Source: JACVRW01 sp963820315 (GTDB taxonomy: Bacteria > Actinomycetota > Thermoleophilia > Solirubrobacterales > Thermoleophilaceae). From it: a stretch of DNA of 64,000 bases. The notes under the pieces were generated by a model. The model made no database searches, was not told the origin of the DNA, and worked only from the letters and a program-made list of their open reading frames with translations. Where the stretch lies: the NCBI GenBank assembly GCA_963820315.1, contig CAWFZK010000029.1, positions 40,759 to 104,758 on the forward strand, read 5' to 3'. The position numbers were made by a program, and so were the translations under genes. Positions 41,678 to 51,461 of this stretch are shown one piece after another. How positions within the stretch are numbered: the stretch's first letter is position 1; the number at the start of each line of letters is the position of its first letter.

Positions 41678-43830
41678 CGGCAGGCCACCACGCGCGGCTG
41701 CTCGACGGGCCGGCCCGCGTCGAGCGACCAGGCGAGCCGGACGAACTGCGCGTGCGACCACGCCAGCGGCGTCGCGGAGAAGGTCCCCTCGCCGCGCGGG
41801 AAGCCCGGCTGCCCCGATGGCGGGTTCTCGTCCCAGACCTGCTCGGGGATCATCCAGCCCTCGTTGGCGGCGCCGGCCATCGAGGCGAGCCGCCCCGCGG
41901 CCGCGTCGCGCTTGCCCGCGAGCAGCTCGTACTCGCCGCGCTCGCCGGCGAAGATCGGCCAGATGCGCCCGATGGTCTCGAACGTGTCAGGGTCCGACAG
42001 GTCCCAGGGACCGCCGGTCTCCGTCTCGCCATAGCCGTCGAAGTTGAAGCGGTGCCAGAAGCGCCCGTTCGGCGTGTCGACGCCGAGCTGCTCGTCGACC
42101 ACCTGCAGTGTGTTGAGCACCGTCTGATCGTCATGCGGCTTGATGCCGAGCCGGACGAGCTCGAGGAAGCTCGGGTCGACGACCGAGCGCTGATCCGCCG
42201 CCGATGGGCCGCCGTCGCCGATCGAGTAGGTCGTGCCCACGTCCGGGTCCGGGTTGGCGGGCGGCTCCTCCTGCTGCGGCTTCGTGAGGCGCAGGTAGTA
42301 GGGCTTGGGGTCGTAGGGGCCGTTCGAGGTCGCCGTCCACGCGTCGACCTGCGACTCCCACTCGTCCGCGACGAGCTCCCAGCGCTCGGCCGACGCGGTG
42401 TCGCCGTTGCGGCGCGCGATGTCGGCAGCGCAGATCAGGCCGGCGATCTCAGCGGCGATCGTGCCGGGTGACCAGCCGCTCTGGTTCTCCCAGCGCTCCT
42501 GCGGGCTGTACGGCCCGTTGGCGGCGATGAAGTCGGCGGCCTTCTTCACATGCTCGCTGTAGGTCGGCGCGTCGAAGCGGCGCAGCTGCCAGGCCAGCAC
42601 GATCGGCAGCGCCACCTCGTCCATCTGAAGATTGGTCCAGTTCTCCGCGCCGTCGACGCGGGTGTTCTGGGGGAACGAGCCGTCCGGCTTCTGCTGGCGC
42701 TCGAAGGCGAAGTCGAGCGAGCGCTCGGCCGCCTCGCTGTCGCCGAGCGCGATCTGCGCGCTCGCCACCTGGTAGAGGTCGCGCGGCCAGACGAGGTGGT
42801 ACGCCGCGGAGGGCTCCTCGATCGTGAGCAGGCCCCAGGCCCAGGGCATGCTGGGCGACGCGATCGAGGCGCCGCGGTTCAGCTTGTCCTCGCTCGCGGC
42901 GAGCACCATCGCCGAGACCCAGTACGCCGGCCCGTACGCGCGCGCACTCGCGGGACGCGGCTTGAGGCCGTCGATGTACTCGTGCCAGCCCTCGTCGTAC
43001 GCGCGCGCCGCGCGCTCGAAGCCGCGCTCGAGCGAGGCGCGCGCCGTGTCGATCGCCTCCCGGCGATCCGCGCCGAAGCCGAGCGCGAGCGTCATCTCCG
43101 TGCGGCGCTTGCCGTTCAGGTTCGTCCGCGCGGTCTGCACTACGTTGCCGCCGCGCGCGATCTCGTGGGCGCGGTTCATGCGCTCGTCGGCCCTCAGGTC
43201 GGTCCAGCCGTCGCTGCGGCCGAGGAAGCCGCTCGACGTGCGCCGGAAGCGCGCATCGGTCAGGAGCGCGCTCGCCGCGGAGTCGTCCCAGGCCACGAGG
43301 CCGCCGGCCTGCGAGGCGCCCGAGTCGTCGTCGCCGTTGTTCGAGAGAGCGGGGTCGTGGAGGACGTAGAGGCTGAGCTTGCGCCGGGTGAGCGCGTGGA
43401 ACTCGACATGGACGAGCACGCTGCTGCGCGCCGGGTCGGTCGTGTAGGTCTTGACGATCCGGTAGAGGCCGTCGCGGTCGGTGTTGACCTGCCGGTAGGA
43501 GAGGCTGCGCGAGTCGAGCAGTCGCACGCGCTGGGTCGTCGAGTCCTGCTCGCGCTCGGTGAAGCTGCGCCCGTCCGAGACGATCAGCTGCAGGTCGCGC
43601 ACCGCCGGCGTCCCGAGGTTGGGGTAGTAGACCTCGGTGAGGCGGCCGTCGTCGAGCGTCAGCCAGGTGTTGCTGCGCAGCGTCGTCGCCGTGCCGAAGC
43701 CGTCCTTGTCGGCCTCCGTCCAGATCGCCTTGTCGCCGGGAGCGCCCGGAGCGGGGCCGTCGACCGCCGCCACCGCGGTGGCGGCGAGCACGAGCATCAT
43801 CAGGACGGACAGCGTGGCGGCGCGCAACAT
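41662..43830 (-). CDS. Secreted glucoamylase/glucodextranase (GH15)
   Basis: A 722-residue exported glycoside hydrolase. A signal peptide runs from MLRAATLSVLMMLVLAATAVAA (cleaved near 22). An N-terminal beta-sandwich (WLTLDDGRLTEVYYPNLGTPAVRD and on) is followed by an (alpha/alpha)6 barrel. AYHLVWPRDLYQVASAQIALGD and ERWENQSGWSPGTIAAEIAGL hold the general acid Glu near residue 450. GWMIPEQVWDENPPSG has the general base Glu near 674. It should release glucose from the ends of starch, dextran or related glucans outside the cell. It overlaps the end of the flavoprotein by 16 bases on the opposite strand. Confidence 0.92.
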   Translation of the reverse strand: MLRAATLSVLMMLVLAATAVAAVDGPAPGAPGDKAIWTEADKDGFGTATTLRSNTWLTLDDGRLTEVYYPNLGTPAVRDLQLIVSDGRSFTEREQDSTTQRVRLLDSRSLSYRQVNTDRDGLYRIVKTYTTDPARSSVLVHVEFHALTRRKLSLYVLHDPALSNNGDDDSGASQAGGLVAWDDSAASALLTDARFRRTSSGFLGRSDGWTDLRADERMNRAHEIARGGNVVQTARTNLNGKRRTEMTLALGFGADRREAIDTARASLERGFERAARAYDEGWHEYIDGLKPRPASARAYGPAYWVSAMVLAASEDKLNRGASIASPSMPWAWGLLTIEEPSAAYHLVWPRDLYQVASAQIALGDSEAAERSLDFAFERQQKPDGSFPQNTRVDGAENWTNLQMDEVALPIVLAWQLRRFDAPTYSEHVKKAADFIAANGPYSPQERWENQSGWSPGTIAAEIAGLICAADIARRNGDTASAERWELVADEWESQVDAWTATSNGPYDPKPYYLRLTKPQQEEPPANPDPDVGTTYSIGDGGPSAADQRSVVDPSFLELVRLGIKPHDDQTVLNTLQVVDEQLGVDTPNGRFWHRFNFDGYGETETGGPWDLSDPDTFETIGRIWPIFAGERGEYELLAGKRDAAAGRLASMAGAANEGWMIPEQVWDENPPSGQPGFPRGEGTFSATPLAWSHAQFVRLAWSLDAGRPVEQPRVVACRYAGC

Positions 43831-43890
43831 GATCTCTAGGCCCTACCCGGGGAGTCCGTCCTTAGTCCCGGCACCCCGTACCCTGGCTGC

Positions 43891-44529
43891 ATGGACGTGG
43901 TGATCGCAGGAGGGCATGGACAGATCGCGCTGCGGCTCGAGGAGCTCCTGAGCGCGCGCGGCGAGCGGGTTCGCGGCCTGATCCGCAACCCCGAGCACGC
44001 GGCCGACCTCGAGGCGAGGGGAGCCGAGCCGGTGGTCTGCGACATGGAGGCCGAGGAGGACCTCGCGCCGTTCGTCGAGGGCGCCGACGCGATCGTGTTC
44101 GCAGCCGGCGCGGGGCCGGGCAGCGGACCGGAGCGCAAGCGCACCGTGGACCTCGACGCCGCCGTCAAGCTGATCGACGCCGCGGGGCGGCTCGGTATCG
44201 ACCGCTACGTGATGGTCAGCGCGATCGGCGCGTCTGACCCGGAGAGCTCCTCGGAGGCGATGCGCCCCTACTACGACGCCAAGGCCGAGGCGGACTCCGA
44301 GCTCGCGCGCAGCGGGCTCGCCTTCACGATCGTGCGCCCCGGGGCGCTTACCAACGATCCCGGCACGGCGCACATCCGCGCCGGCCACGACATCGGCAGC
44401 GGCTCGATCACCCGCGACGACGTCGCGGCCACCCTCGCCGCCGTCCTGGCCGCGCCGAACACGATCGGGGCCAGCTTCGACCTGCTCGAGGGCGAGCTGC
44501 CGATCGAGGACGCGGTCGCGGCGCTGTGA
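43891..44529 (+). CDS. NAD(P)H-binding SDR-like protein
   Basis: A 212-residue atypical SDR (NAD(P)H-binding, PF13460-like). MDVVIAGGHGQIALRLEELL (1-20) is the glycine-rich nucleotide loop. GADAIVFAAGAG, RYVMVSAIGA and YYDAKAEADSELARSGLAFTIVRPG form the familiar YxxxK-containing core. It ends TIGASFDLLEGELP. Members act as epimerases, quinone reductases or redox sensors, so the role is open. ATG at 43891 is 60 bases from the divergent glucoamylase gene, and its stop overlaps the next start (GTGA). Confidence 0.85.
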   Translation: MDVVIAGGHGQIALRLEELLSARGERVRGLIRNPEHAADLEARGAEPVVCDMEAEEDLAPFVEGADAIVFAAGAGPGSGPERKRTVDLDAAVKLIDAAGRLGIDRYVMVSAIGASDPESSSEAMRPYYDAKAEADSELARSGLAFTIVRPGALTNDPGTAHIRAGHDIGSGSITRDDVAATLAAVLAAPNTIGASFDLLEGELPIEDAVAAL

Positions 44530-44804
44530 ATGAACGGAGGGCGGCCGAGGTGCTCCGCCTGCTTCGTTCCGTCCCCGAGGGCTTCGTCACGACCTACGGC
44601 GACCTGTCGCCGGGGGCGCCGCGCTTCGCCGGCACCGTGCTTGCCTCCTGCCACGATCCCGACGTGCCCTGGCAGCGCGTGGTGCGCGCCGACGGCTCGC
44701 TCGCCCAGGGGGAGCGGCAGCGCCGCCTGCTCGAGGCGGAGGGGGTGCCGTTCAGGGGCGAGCGCGTCGACATGCGGGCGGCCTGGATGCCGCCGCCCGG
44801 CTAG
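44526..44804 (+). CDS. Alkyltransferase-like protein (ATL)
   Basis: A 92-residue member of the O6-alkylguanine-DNA alkyltransferase superfamily. It has the helix-turn-helix opening LLRSVPEGFVTTYGDLS and the DNA-binding loop VRADGSLAQGERQRRLLEAEGV. The active-site PCHR is replaced by PWQRV, so the cysteine that would take the alkyl group is a tryptophan. That makes it an ATL: it binds alkylated guanine and hands it to nucleotide excision repair instead of repairing it. The GTG start overlaps the previous stop in GTGA. Confidence 0.88.
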   Translation: MNERRAAEVLRLLRSVPEGFVTTYGDLSPGAPRFAGTVLASCHDPDVPWQRVVRADGSLAQGERQRRLLEAEGVPFRGERVDMRAAWMPPPG

Positions 44805-44811
44805 CCGCCGC

Positions 44812-45237
44812 TCAGGTCGTCTGGACGATCAGCAGGTCGCAGGGAGTGTGGTGCGAGACCTTGTTGGGGATGCTGCCGAGCATCCGGCGCGCGCCCTGCA
44901 TGCCCTTGCTGCCGAGCACGATCAGGTCGGCGCCCTCGCGTACCGCCACGTCGACGATCGCGTCGGCGGGGTCTCCCTTCGGGCCGTGGGTATGGATCTC
45001 GATCCCCTCTGCGCGCAGCTTCGCGATCGCGTCGCCGAGCACGGCGTCGACCTTGTAGTCGGGGCCAATCGAGTACTCGCCCGAGGCCCGCTCACCGACG
45101 ACGCGCGCCGGTGTCGGGGTGTACGCGCTCACGATGTGCAGGCTCGCACCGGTCAGCTGGGCAAGCTCGGCGCCGCGGGCAACGGCGATGTCGGCTGTGC
45201 TCGAGCCATCCGTGCCGACGACGATCGTGTTGAACAT
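44812..45237 (-). CDS. Universal stress protein (UspA family)
   Basis: A 141-residue single-domain USP. It opens NTIVVGTDGSSTADIAV, and the ATP-binding motif is VLGSKGMQGARRMLGSIPNKVSHH near residues 110-133, matching G-x2-G-x9-G-S/N. It closes CDLLIVQTT. It should be a cytoplasmic ATP-binding stress protein. ATG at 45237 faces the crotonase gene across 51 bases and is convergent with the ATL gene, separated by 7 bases. Confidence 0.9.
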   Translation of the reverse strand: MFNTIVVGTDGSSTADIAVARGAELAQLTGASLHIVSAYTPTPARVVGERASGEYSIGPDYKVDAVLGDAIAKLRAEGIEIHTHGPKGDPADAIVDVAVREGADLIVLGSKGMQGARRMLGSIPNKVSHHTPCDLLIVQTT

Positions 45238-45288
45238 CTGGGCCTCCTCGAGTGCGGTGCTGGCGGCACGGTAGTAGAACTCGGCCGC

Positions 45289-46074
45289 GTGCCTTACGAC
45301 ACGATTCTCTACGACGTCCGCGCAGACGGCGTCGCGACCATCGCTCTCGACCAGCCGGACACGCGCAACGCGCTCTCGAATCAGCTCCTCGACGACCTGA
45401 TCGACGCGTTCGAATCGGCCCGTGACGACGAGCGCGTTCGCTGCGTCGTGCTGACCTCGACCCACGAAAAGGTCTTCTCGGCGGGCGGCAGCCTCGATCA
45501 GTTCGCCGGGGATGTCGCGCTCGTCCATAAGCACTTCGGGACCGAGCGCTTCCCGCGGCTGTTCCGGACGATCATGCAGCTCGGCAAGCCGACGATCTGC
45601 GCCGCGAACGGCCACGTGCTCGCCGGCGCCCTTGGGGTCGCGCTCGCCTGCGACCTGATCGTGGCGCGCGAGGGGGCGACGTTCGGCACGCCCGAGATCA
45701 ACGTGGGCGTGTTCCCGTTCATGATCATGGCGCTGATCTACCGCAACGTCGCACGCAAGAAGACGAACGAGCTGCTGCTCCTGGGGGAGCGCATCTCGGC
45801 GGAGGAGGCGCTGGCGGCGGGCATCGTCAACAGGGTGGTTCCGGCGGACGAGTTCGAGGCGGCCGTCGACGAGTGGGCTGTCAAGCTCGCGAGCAAGTCC
45901 CCGGTCCTGATGAAGCTCGGGAAGGACGCCATGTACCGCCAGCTCGACATGCCGCTCGAGGATGCGCTGGACTACCTGCGCGCGCAGCTCTCGGTCGCCT
46001 TCAGCACCGAGGACATCAAGGAGGGCGTCACGGCGTTCTTCGAGAAGCGCGAACCCGTCTGGAAGGGGCGCTGA
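45289..46074 (+). CDS. Enoyl-CoA hydratase/isomerase family protein
   Basis: A 261-residue crotonase. KVFSAGGSLDQFAG (near 62) and ANGHVLAGALGVALACDL (near 106) form the oxyanion hole. TPEINVGVFPFM (near 130) carries the second catalytic glutamate. The first one is missing: the GGGxE position reads GALGV. This is the reverse of the crotonase at 18.3 kb, which keeps the first and lacks the second. It is therefore more likely an isomerase-type member than a classical hydratase. GTG at 45289 is chosen; the frame upstream is unrelated. The arginase-like gene begins five bases after its end. Confidence 0.85.
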   Translation: MPYDTILYDVRADGVATIALDQPDTRNALSNQLLDDLIDAFESARDDERVRCVVLTSTHEKVFSAGGSLDQFAGDVALVHKHFGTERFPRLFRTIMQLGKPTICAANGHVLAGALGVALACDLIVAREGATFGTPEINVGVFPFMIMALIYRNVARKKTNELLLLGERISAEEALAAGIVNRVVPADEFEAAVDEWAVKLASKSPVLMKLGKDAMYRQLDMPLEDALDYLRAQLSVAFSTEDIKEGVTAFFEKREPVWKGR

Positions 46075-46078
46075 GTCC

Positions 46079-46915
46079 GTGGGAGTTTCGCTGATCGCAA
46101 TGCGCTGCCGGACCTCCGATCGCTACCGGGGCGCTCCGCGCGGTGTCGAGGTTCTCGCTCCGCTGATCGCCGAGGCGCTGGGCCTGGAGCCGCGCTTCAT
46201 CGGCAGCACCGCGGAGGTCCGCGACAGTCGCTACGAGGACGACCTGCGCGATTCGCGGGGCTGCCTGCTCGAGGCCGGCGGGCAGGTCGACGATGCGTTC
46301 ACGGCCGGCGACGTCCCCGTCCTCCTTGCCGGCGACTGCGCGATCTGCATCACCACGCTGCCGGCGGCCGTCCGAGACCGGCCGGAGGTGAAGATCCTCT
46401 GGCTTGACGCGCACGGGGATTTCAACTCACCCGACACCACCGGCAGCGGCTACCTGGGCGGCATGTGCCTGGCCGGTGCGACTGGCATCTGGGACGCCGG
46501 CTTCGGCGAGAGCGCGCCGCCCGAGCGGATCGTGCTCGCAGGGGTCCGCGATCTCGACCCGGACGAGCGCGTGCTGCTCGAGCGCAGCCCCGCCACCGTG
46601 ATCGGCGCGAGCACCGTCGAGACGCTCGTGGCCGTCAAGAACGCGCTCGACGGGGCGCCGGTCTACATCCACTTCGACACCGACGTCATCGATCCGGAGC
46701 ACTTCCCCGCTGCCGTGCCCGCCCCCGGTGGTCTCCACCCGGATCGGCTCTACGACCTGATCGACTCGGTGCTCGAGGATTCCGAGCTCGCCGGCATCGA
46801 GATCACCAACTTCGACGTGCCGGATGCCGAGGAGGAGCGGATCGCCGCGACGGCGACCATGATGCACGTGCTCGAGCCCGTCCTTGACCAGCTGGCGGCC
46901 GATGCTTCAAAGTAG
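46079..46915 (+). CDS. Arginase/agmatinase-family protein with altered metal site
   Basis: A 278-residue ureohydrolase-fold protein. ILWLDAHGDFNSP (about 119-131) holds the DAHxD motif, and IHFDTDVIDPEHFPA (about 200-214) the SxDxDxxDP-like motif with His in first place. The remaining signature, normally GGDHS, reads LAGDCAICI, so a cysteine stands where the first manganese-ligand histidine belongs. Arginase activity is therefore doubtful; a variant metal or a different guanidino substrate is possible. GTG at 46079 follows the crotonase closely. Its TAG lies inside the operator of the next gene. Confidence 0.82.
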   Translation: MGVSLIAMRCRTSDRYRGAPRGVEVLAPLIAEALGLEPRFIGSTAEVRDSRYEDDLRDSRGCLLEAGGQVDDAFTAGDVPVLLAGDCAICITTLPAAVRDRPEVKILWLDAHGDFNSPDTTGSGYLGGMCLAGATGIWDAGFGESAPPERIVLAGVRDLDPDERVLLERSPATVIGASTVETLVAVKNALDGAPVYIHFDTDVIDPEHFPAAVPAPGGLHPDRLYDLIDSVLEDSELAGIEITNFDVPDAEEERIAATATMMHVLEPVLDQLAADASK

Positions 46916-46934
46916 GAAGTAGAACTTCCTACTT
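46910..46934. promoter_or_regulatory. Operator copy 2 (perfect 25-nt dyad)
   Basis: AAGTAGGAAGT (46910-46920), spacer AGA, ACTTCCTACTT (46924-46934): a perfect 11-bp inverted repeat. It ends directly against the ATG of the carboxylase gene and contains the stop of the arginase-like gene. With no room for a ribosome binding site, it implies a leaderless message or coupled translation. A matching site occurs at 40188-40212. Confidence 0.7.
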
Positions 46935-48530
46935 ATGGCAACCACGGAACGCGCAGCAGCCGACACGCTGGTCGCCCGGCCCTCGCTCCGCTCGCTCGTC
47001 GAGGACCTCGAGGAGCGGCGCCGGACGGCCCGGCTCGGCGGCGGCGAGGAGAAGATCGCTCGCCAGCACGAGCAGGACAAGCTGACCGCGCGCGAGCGGC
47101 TCGCCCTGCTGATCGACGAGGGGACCTTCACGGAGCTCGGCATCCACGCGCGGCCGCACTTCTCGCAGCGCGCGATGGAGGGCAAGGACGCTCCGGCCGA
47201 CGGCGTCATCACCGGCTACGGCAAGGTCGACGGCCGGCTCGTGGCCGTCGCCGCCTACGACTTCACCGTGATGGCCGGCTCGATGGGCATGACGGGCGAG
47301 ATGAAGGTCAGCCGCCTGCGCGAGCTCGCCCTGCAGAAGCGCATCCCGCTGATCTGGCTGCTCGACTCGGCCGGCGCCCGCATCCAGGAGGCGGCGGGCT
47401 CGCTGTTCGCCGGCTCGGGGCACCTGTTCCGCGAGGAGGTCGTGATGAGCGGCGTGGTGCCGCAGGTGGCCGCGCTGATGGGGCCGTGCGCGGCCGGCAC
47501 GGCCTACATCCCGGGGCTGGCCGACTTCGTGCCGATGGTCAAGGGGCGCGGCTCGATGGCGCTCGCAGGTCCGCACCTGACGAAGGCGGTCACGGGCGAG
47601 GACGTGACCCAGGAGGAGCTCGGCGGCTCGCGCATCCACACCCGCGTCTCCGGCGTCGGTGACCTGGAGGTCGAATCGGACGAGGAGTGCATAGACGCGA
47701 TCAAGCGCTACCTCTCCCACTTCCCGCAGAACTGCGAGCAGCCGCCGCCGCGGCGCGAGAGCGCCGACCCGGTGGAGCGCATGGAGGAGGACCTGCTCGA
47801 CATCCTGCCCGACTCACCGCGCCATCCATACGACATGTACGAGGTGATCCGGCGGATCGTCGACGACGGCGAGTGGTTCGACCTCAAGCCGCGCTGGGCG
47901 CGCACGATCATCACCTGCCTGGCGCGCATGGGCGGGCGCCCGGTTGGCATCGTCGCGAACCAGCCGCGCCACCTCGGCGGCATCCTCGAGAACGACTCGG
48001 CCGACAAGGCGGCGCGCTTCATCAACCTCTGTGACGCCTACGGCATCCCGCTGCTGTTCCTGATGGACGTGCCCGGCTTCATGGTCGGGACGAAGGTCGA
48101 GCAGGCGGGCATCATCCGGCACGGCGCCAAGATGCTCTACGCCGTCTCGCGCGCGACCGTCCCGAAGGTGACCGTCGTGATCCGCAAGGCATACGGCGCG
48201 GGCTACTACGTGATGTGCGGCAAGGCATACGAGCCCGACCTGATCGTGGCCTGGCCCTCGGCGGAGATCTCCGTGATGGGGCCGGAGGGCGCCGTCAACA
48301 TCATCTTCCGCAAGCAGATCGAGGCGTCGGAGGATCCCGACGCGACGCGCGCCGAGATGATCGAGGGGATCCGCAAGACGATCGACCCCTACATCGCCGC
48401 CGGCAACGCCCTGATCGACGACGTCATCGACCCGCGTGAGACGCGCCCAACCGTCATCCGCGCGCTCGAGATGGCTGAGAGCAAGCGCGTCCAGCGTCCC
48501 TGGAAGAAGCATGGAGTGATGCCCGTATGA
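46935..48530 (+). CDS. Acyl-CoA carboxylase beta subunit (carboxyltransferase)
   Basis: A 531-residue carboxyltransferase of the propionyl-/methylcrotonyl-CoA carboxylase class, with both crotonase-fold halves. N-terminal landmarks are EKIARQHEQDKLTARERL (38-55) and LLDSAGARIQEAAGS. C-terminal ones are GIVANQPRHLGGIL, FLMDVPGFMVGTKVEQAGIIRHGAK and KAYGAGYYVMCGKAYEPD with the acyl-CoA oxyanion glycines. It moves CO2 from carboxybiotin to an acyl-CoA. No biotin carboxylase subunit is adjacent, so it must be encoded elsewhere; the carrier at 19.1 kb is a possible partner. ATG directly follows a 25-nt operator. Confidence 0.93.
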   Translation: MATTERAAADTLVARPSLRSLVEDLEERRRTARLGGGEEKIARQHEQDKLTARERLALLIDEGTFTELGIHARPHFSQRAMEGKDAPADGVITGYGKVDGRLVAVAAYDFTVMAGSMGMTGEMKVSRLRELALQKRIPLIWLLDSAGARIQEAAGSLFAGSGHLFREEVVMSGVVPQVAALMGPCAAGTAYIPGLADFVPMVKGRGSMALAGPHLTKAVTGEDVTQEELGGSRIHTRVSGVGDLEVESDEECIDAIKRYLSHFPQNCEQPPPRRESADPVERMEEDLLDILPDSPRHPYDMYEVIRRIVDDGEWFDLKPRWARTIITCLARMGGRPVGIVANQPRHLGGILENDSADKAARFINLCDAYGIPLLFLMDVPGFMVGTKVEQAGIIRHGAKMLYAVSRATVPKVTVVIRKAYGAGYYVMCGKAYEPDLIVAWPSAEISVMGPEGAVNIIFRKQIEASEDPDATRAEMIEGIRKTIDPYIAAGNALIDDVIDPRETRPTVIRALEMAESKRVQRPWKKHGVMPV

Positions 48531-48566
48531 CTGGCGGGATCGGGCCACCGACCCTACGCCGGTGCC

Positions 48567-49265
48567 GTGACTCGTCCTTGGGCAGGGGTGCTGGCCGCGG
48601 CATGCATCCTGGTGGCCGTGATGGCGCCGCCGGCATCCGCGCGCTGGTACGGCAGCCTGATGCAGGGCGTGCCGAACGCGAACTACGGCTGCGAGTCGGC
48701 GCTGATCGCGGGGCCGCTCGGCGGCGTGCAGTTGGCCCCGACCAACCAGGTCTCGTGCACCTATCGGCACGGCGGCTACCTGTACTCGAACAGGCCCACC
48801 TTCATCGCGCCGGGGAGCGGTCGGATCAGCGCGATCAGGGTCAGGTCTGGCCCGAATCCCGCGAAGCTGCGGCTCACGATCCTGACCGGGTCGAGCCGCG
48901 TCGACACCTTCAGCGGCCGCGACCTGCCCGGCACCTACACGTGCTGCACCGCGCGCTTCGTCGGAAAGGCGTTCCGGCCACGACCCAACGCGCTCACGAC
49001 GAAGCGCGTCAACGTCAAGGTGGTCGACGTGCGCGACAAGCGCCTGCGCTTCCGCATCCACTCCTCGGATGGCGTGGCGCTCACCGCGGTCGGCCCGGGC
49101 ACGGTGCCGCTGCAGGTACGCAACGACGTGGGCGCCTTCAACCCGGGCATCCCGATGGCGATCGGCTACTGGCCGTTCACAGGGGTGGGGGAGCCGCGCT
49201 CCGCGGACGGCTACTCGATGACCGGGATCGACTTGATGTTCCAGTGGAACTTCAAGCGGCGCTAG
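48567..49265 (+). CDS. Secreted protein of unknown function
   Basis: A 232-residue protein with a signal peptide (MTRPWAGVLAAACILVAVM then PPASA, cleaved near 25). The mature part is beta-rich, begins RWYGSLMQGVPNANYGCES and contains five cysteines, two adjacent in YTCCTARF, so disulfides outside the cell are likely. Recurrent phrases such as GSGRISAIRVRSGPNPAKLRLTIL look like a conserved actinobacterial surface domain, but I do not recognise the family. GTG at 48567 follows the carboxylase by 36 bases. Confidence 0.65.
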   Translation: MTRPWAGVLAAACILVAVMAPPASARWYGSLMQGVPNANYGCESALIAGPLGGVQLAPTNQVSCTYRHGGYLYSNRPTFIAPGSGRISAIRVRSGPNPAKLRLTILTGSSRVDTFSGRDLPGTYTCCTARFVGKAFRPRPNALTTKRVNVKVVDVRDKRLRFRIHSSDGVALTAVGPGTVPLQVRNDVGAFNPGIPMAIGYWPFTGVGEPRSADGYSMTGIDLMFQWNFKRR

Positions 49266-49302
49266 ACGCGCCCACTCGACAGCCGACGCGAGGAAGGCCC
49301 AC

Positions 49303-50237
49303 ATGAGCCGCTTCGAGGACCCCTGCGTCATCACCTGCTCGATCTCTGGCGCGGTGGCGAACCGGGAGCAGTGCCCGGCGATCCCCTACACGCCCGCGGA
49401 GTACGCCGAGGAGGCGCGCCGCGCGGTCGGCGAGGGCGCGGCGATGATCCACATCCACGCGCGCACTCCCGACGGGGTTCCCTCGTATGAGATCGAGGAC
49501 TTCGAGGCGATCACCGATGCGATCCTCGGCGCGGTCGACGACGTGATCGTCAACTACTCGACCGGCGCGATCGGGGTGCCGATCGAGAAGCGGATCGCCT
49601 ACCTGCGCGAGCTGCGCCCCGATGTTGCGGCGCTCAACATGGGCTCGATGAACTACGCGAAGTACTCGCGCTCGCGCAAGGACTTCGTCTTCAAGACCGT
49701 GTTCGAGAACTCGTTCGACACGATCACCGAGTTCCTGACCGCGATGCGCGAGCTCGGCATCCGGCCCGAGCACGAGTGCTTCGACTCGGGCCATGTGGCG
49801 AACCTCGACCCGCTGCTCGACATGGGCCTGCTCGAGGAGCCGCTCCAGATCTCATGCGTGATGGGGGTGACGGGCGGGATCCGGCCGACCCCGCGCAACC
49901 TGGCCCACATGGCCGACCAGATCCCGGGCGGCGCCGAGGGCTCGGGGAACTGGGGGGTGATCGGGATCAGCCGCGACCAGTGGCGGCTCGTCGCGTCGGC
50001 CGCGGCGCTCGGAGGCAACGTACGGGTCGGGCTCGAGGACAACTTCTACCTGCCCGACGGCGAGATGGCGCGCTCGAACGGCGACCTGATCGCCCGCGCC
50101 CGGCGCATCGTCGAGGACACCGGCCGGCGCGCGGCCAGCGTCGACGAGGCGCGCGAGCTGCTCGGCACGCCGCGGCGCGAGCCGGTCACGCGCCGAGAGC
50201 TGCTGACGCATCCGATCGAATCGAGCGAGGAGGCCGA

Positions 50238-50241
<4 letters not shown>
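49303..50241 (+). CDS. Beta-keto acid cleavage enzyme (BKACE, DUF849)
   Basis: A 312-residue TIM-barrel BKACE. The zinc ligands are visible in AAMIHIHARTPDG near residues 46-58 (HxH), together with the early acid ITCSISGAV and the late ECFDSGHVANL. VGLEDNFYLPDGEMARSNGDL near 245 is the family's most diagnostic stretch, with the active-site Arg nearby. Such enzymes cleave a beta-keto acid with acetyl-CoA to give a new CoA ester and acetoacetate; substrate specificity varies widely. It is coupled by ATGA to a CaiB-type CoA transferase, then to a MerR regulator, so the three probably form one small catabolic operon. Confidence 0.9.
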
Positions 50242-51457
<1,216 letters not shown>

Positions 51458-51461
<4 letters not shown>

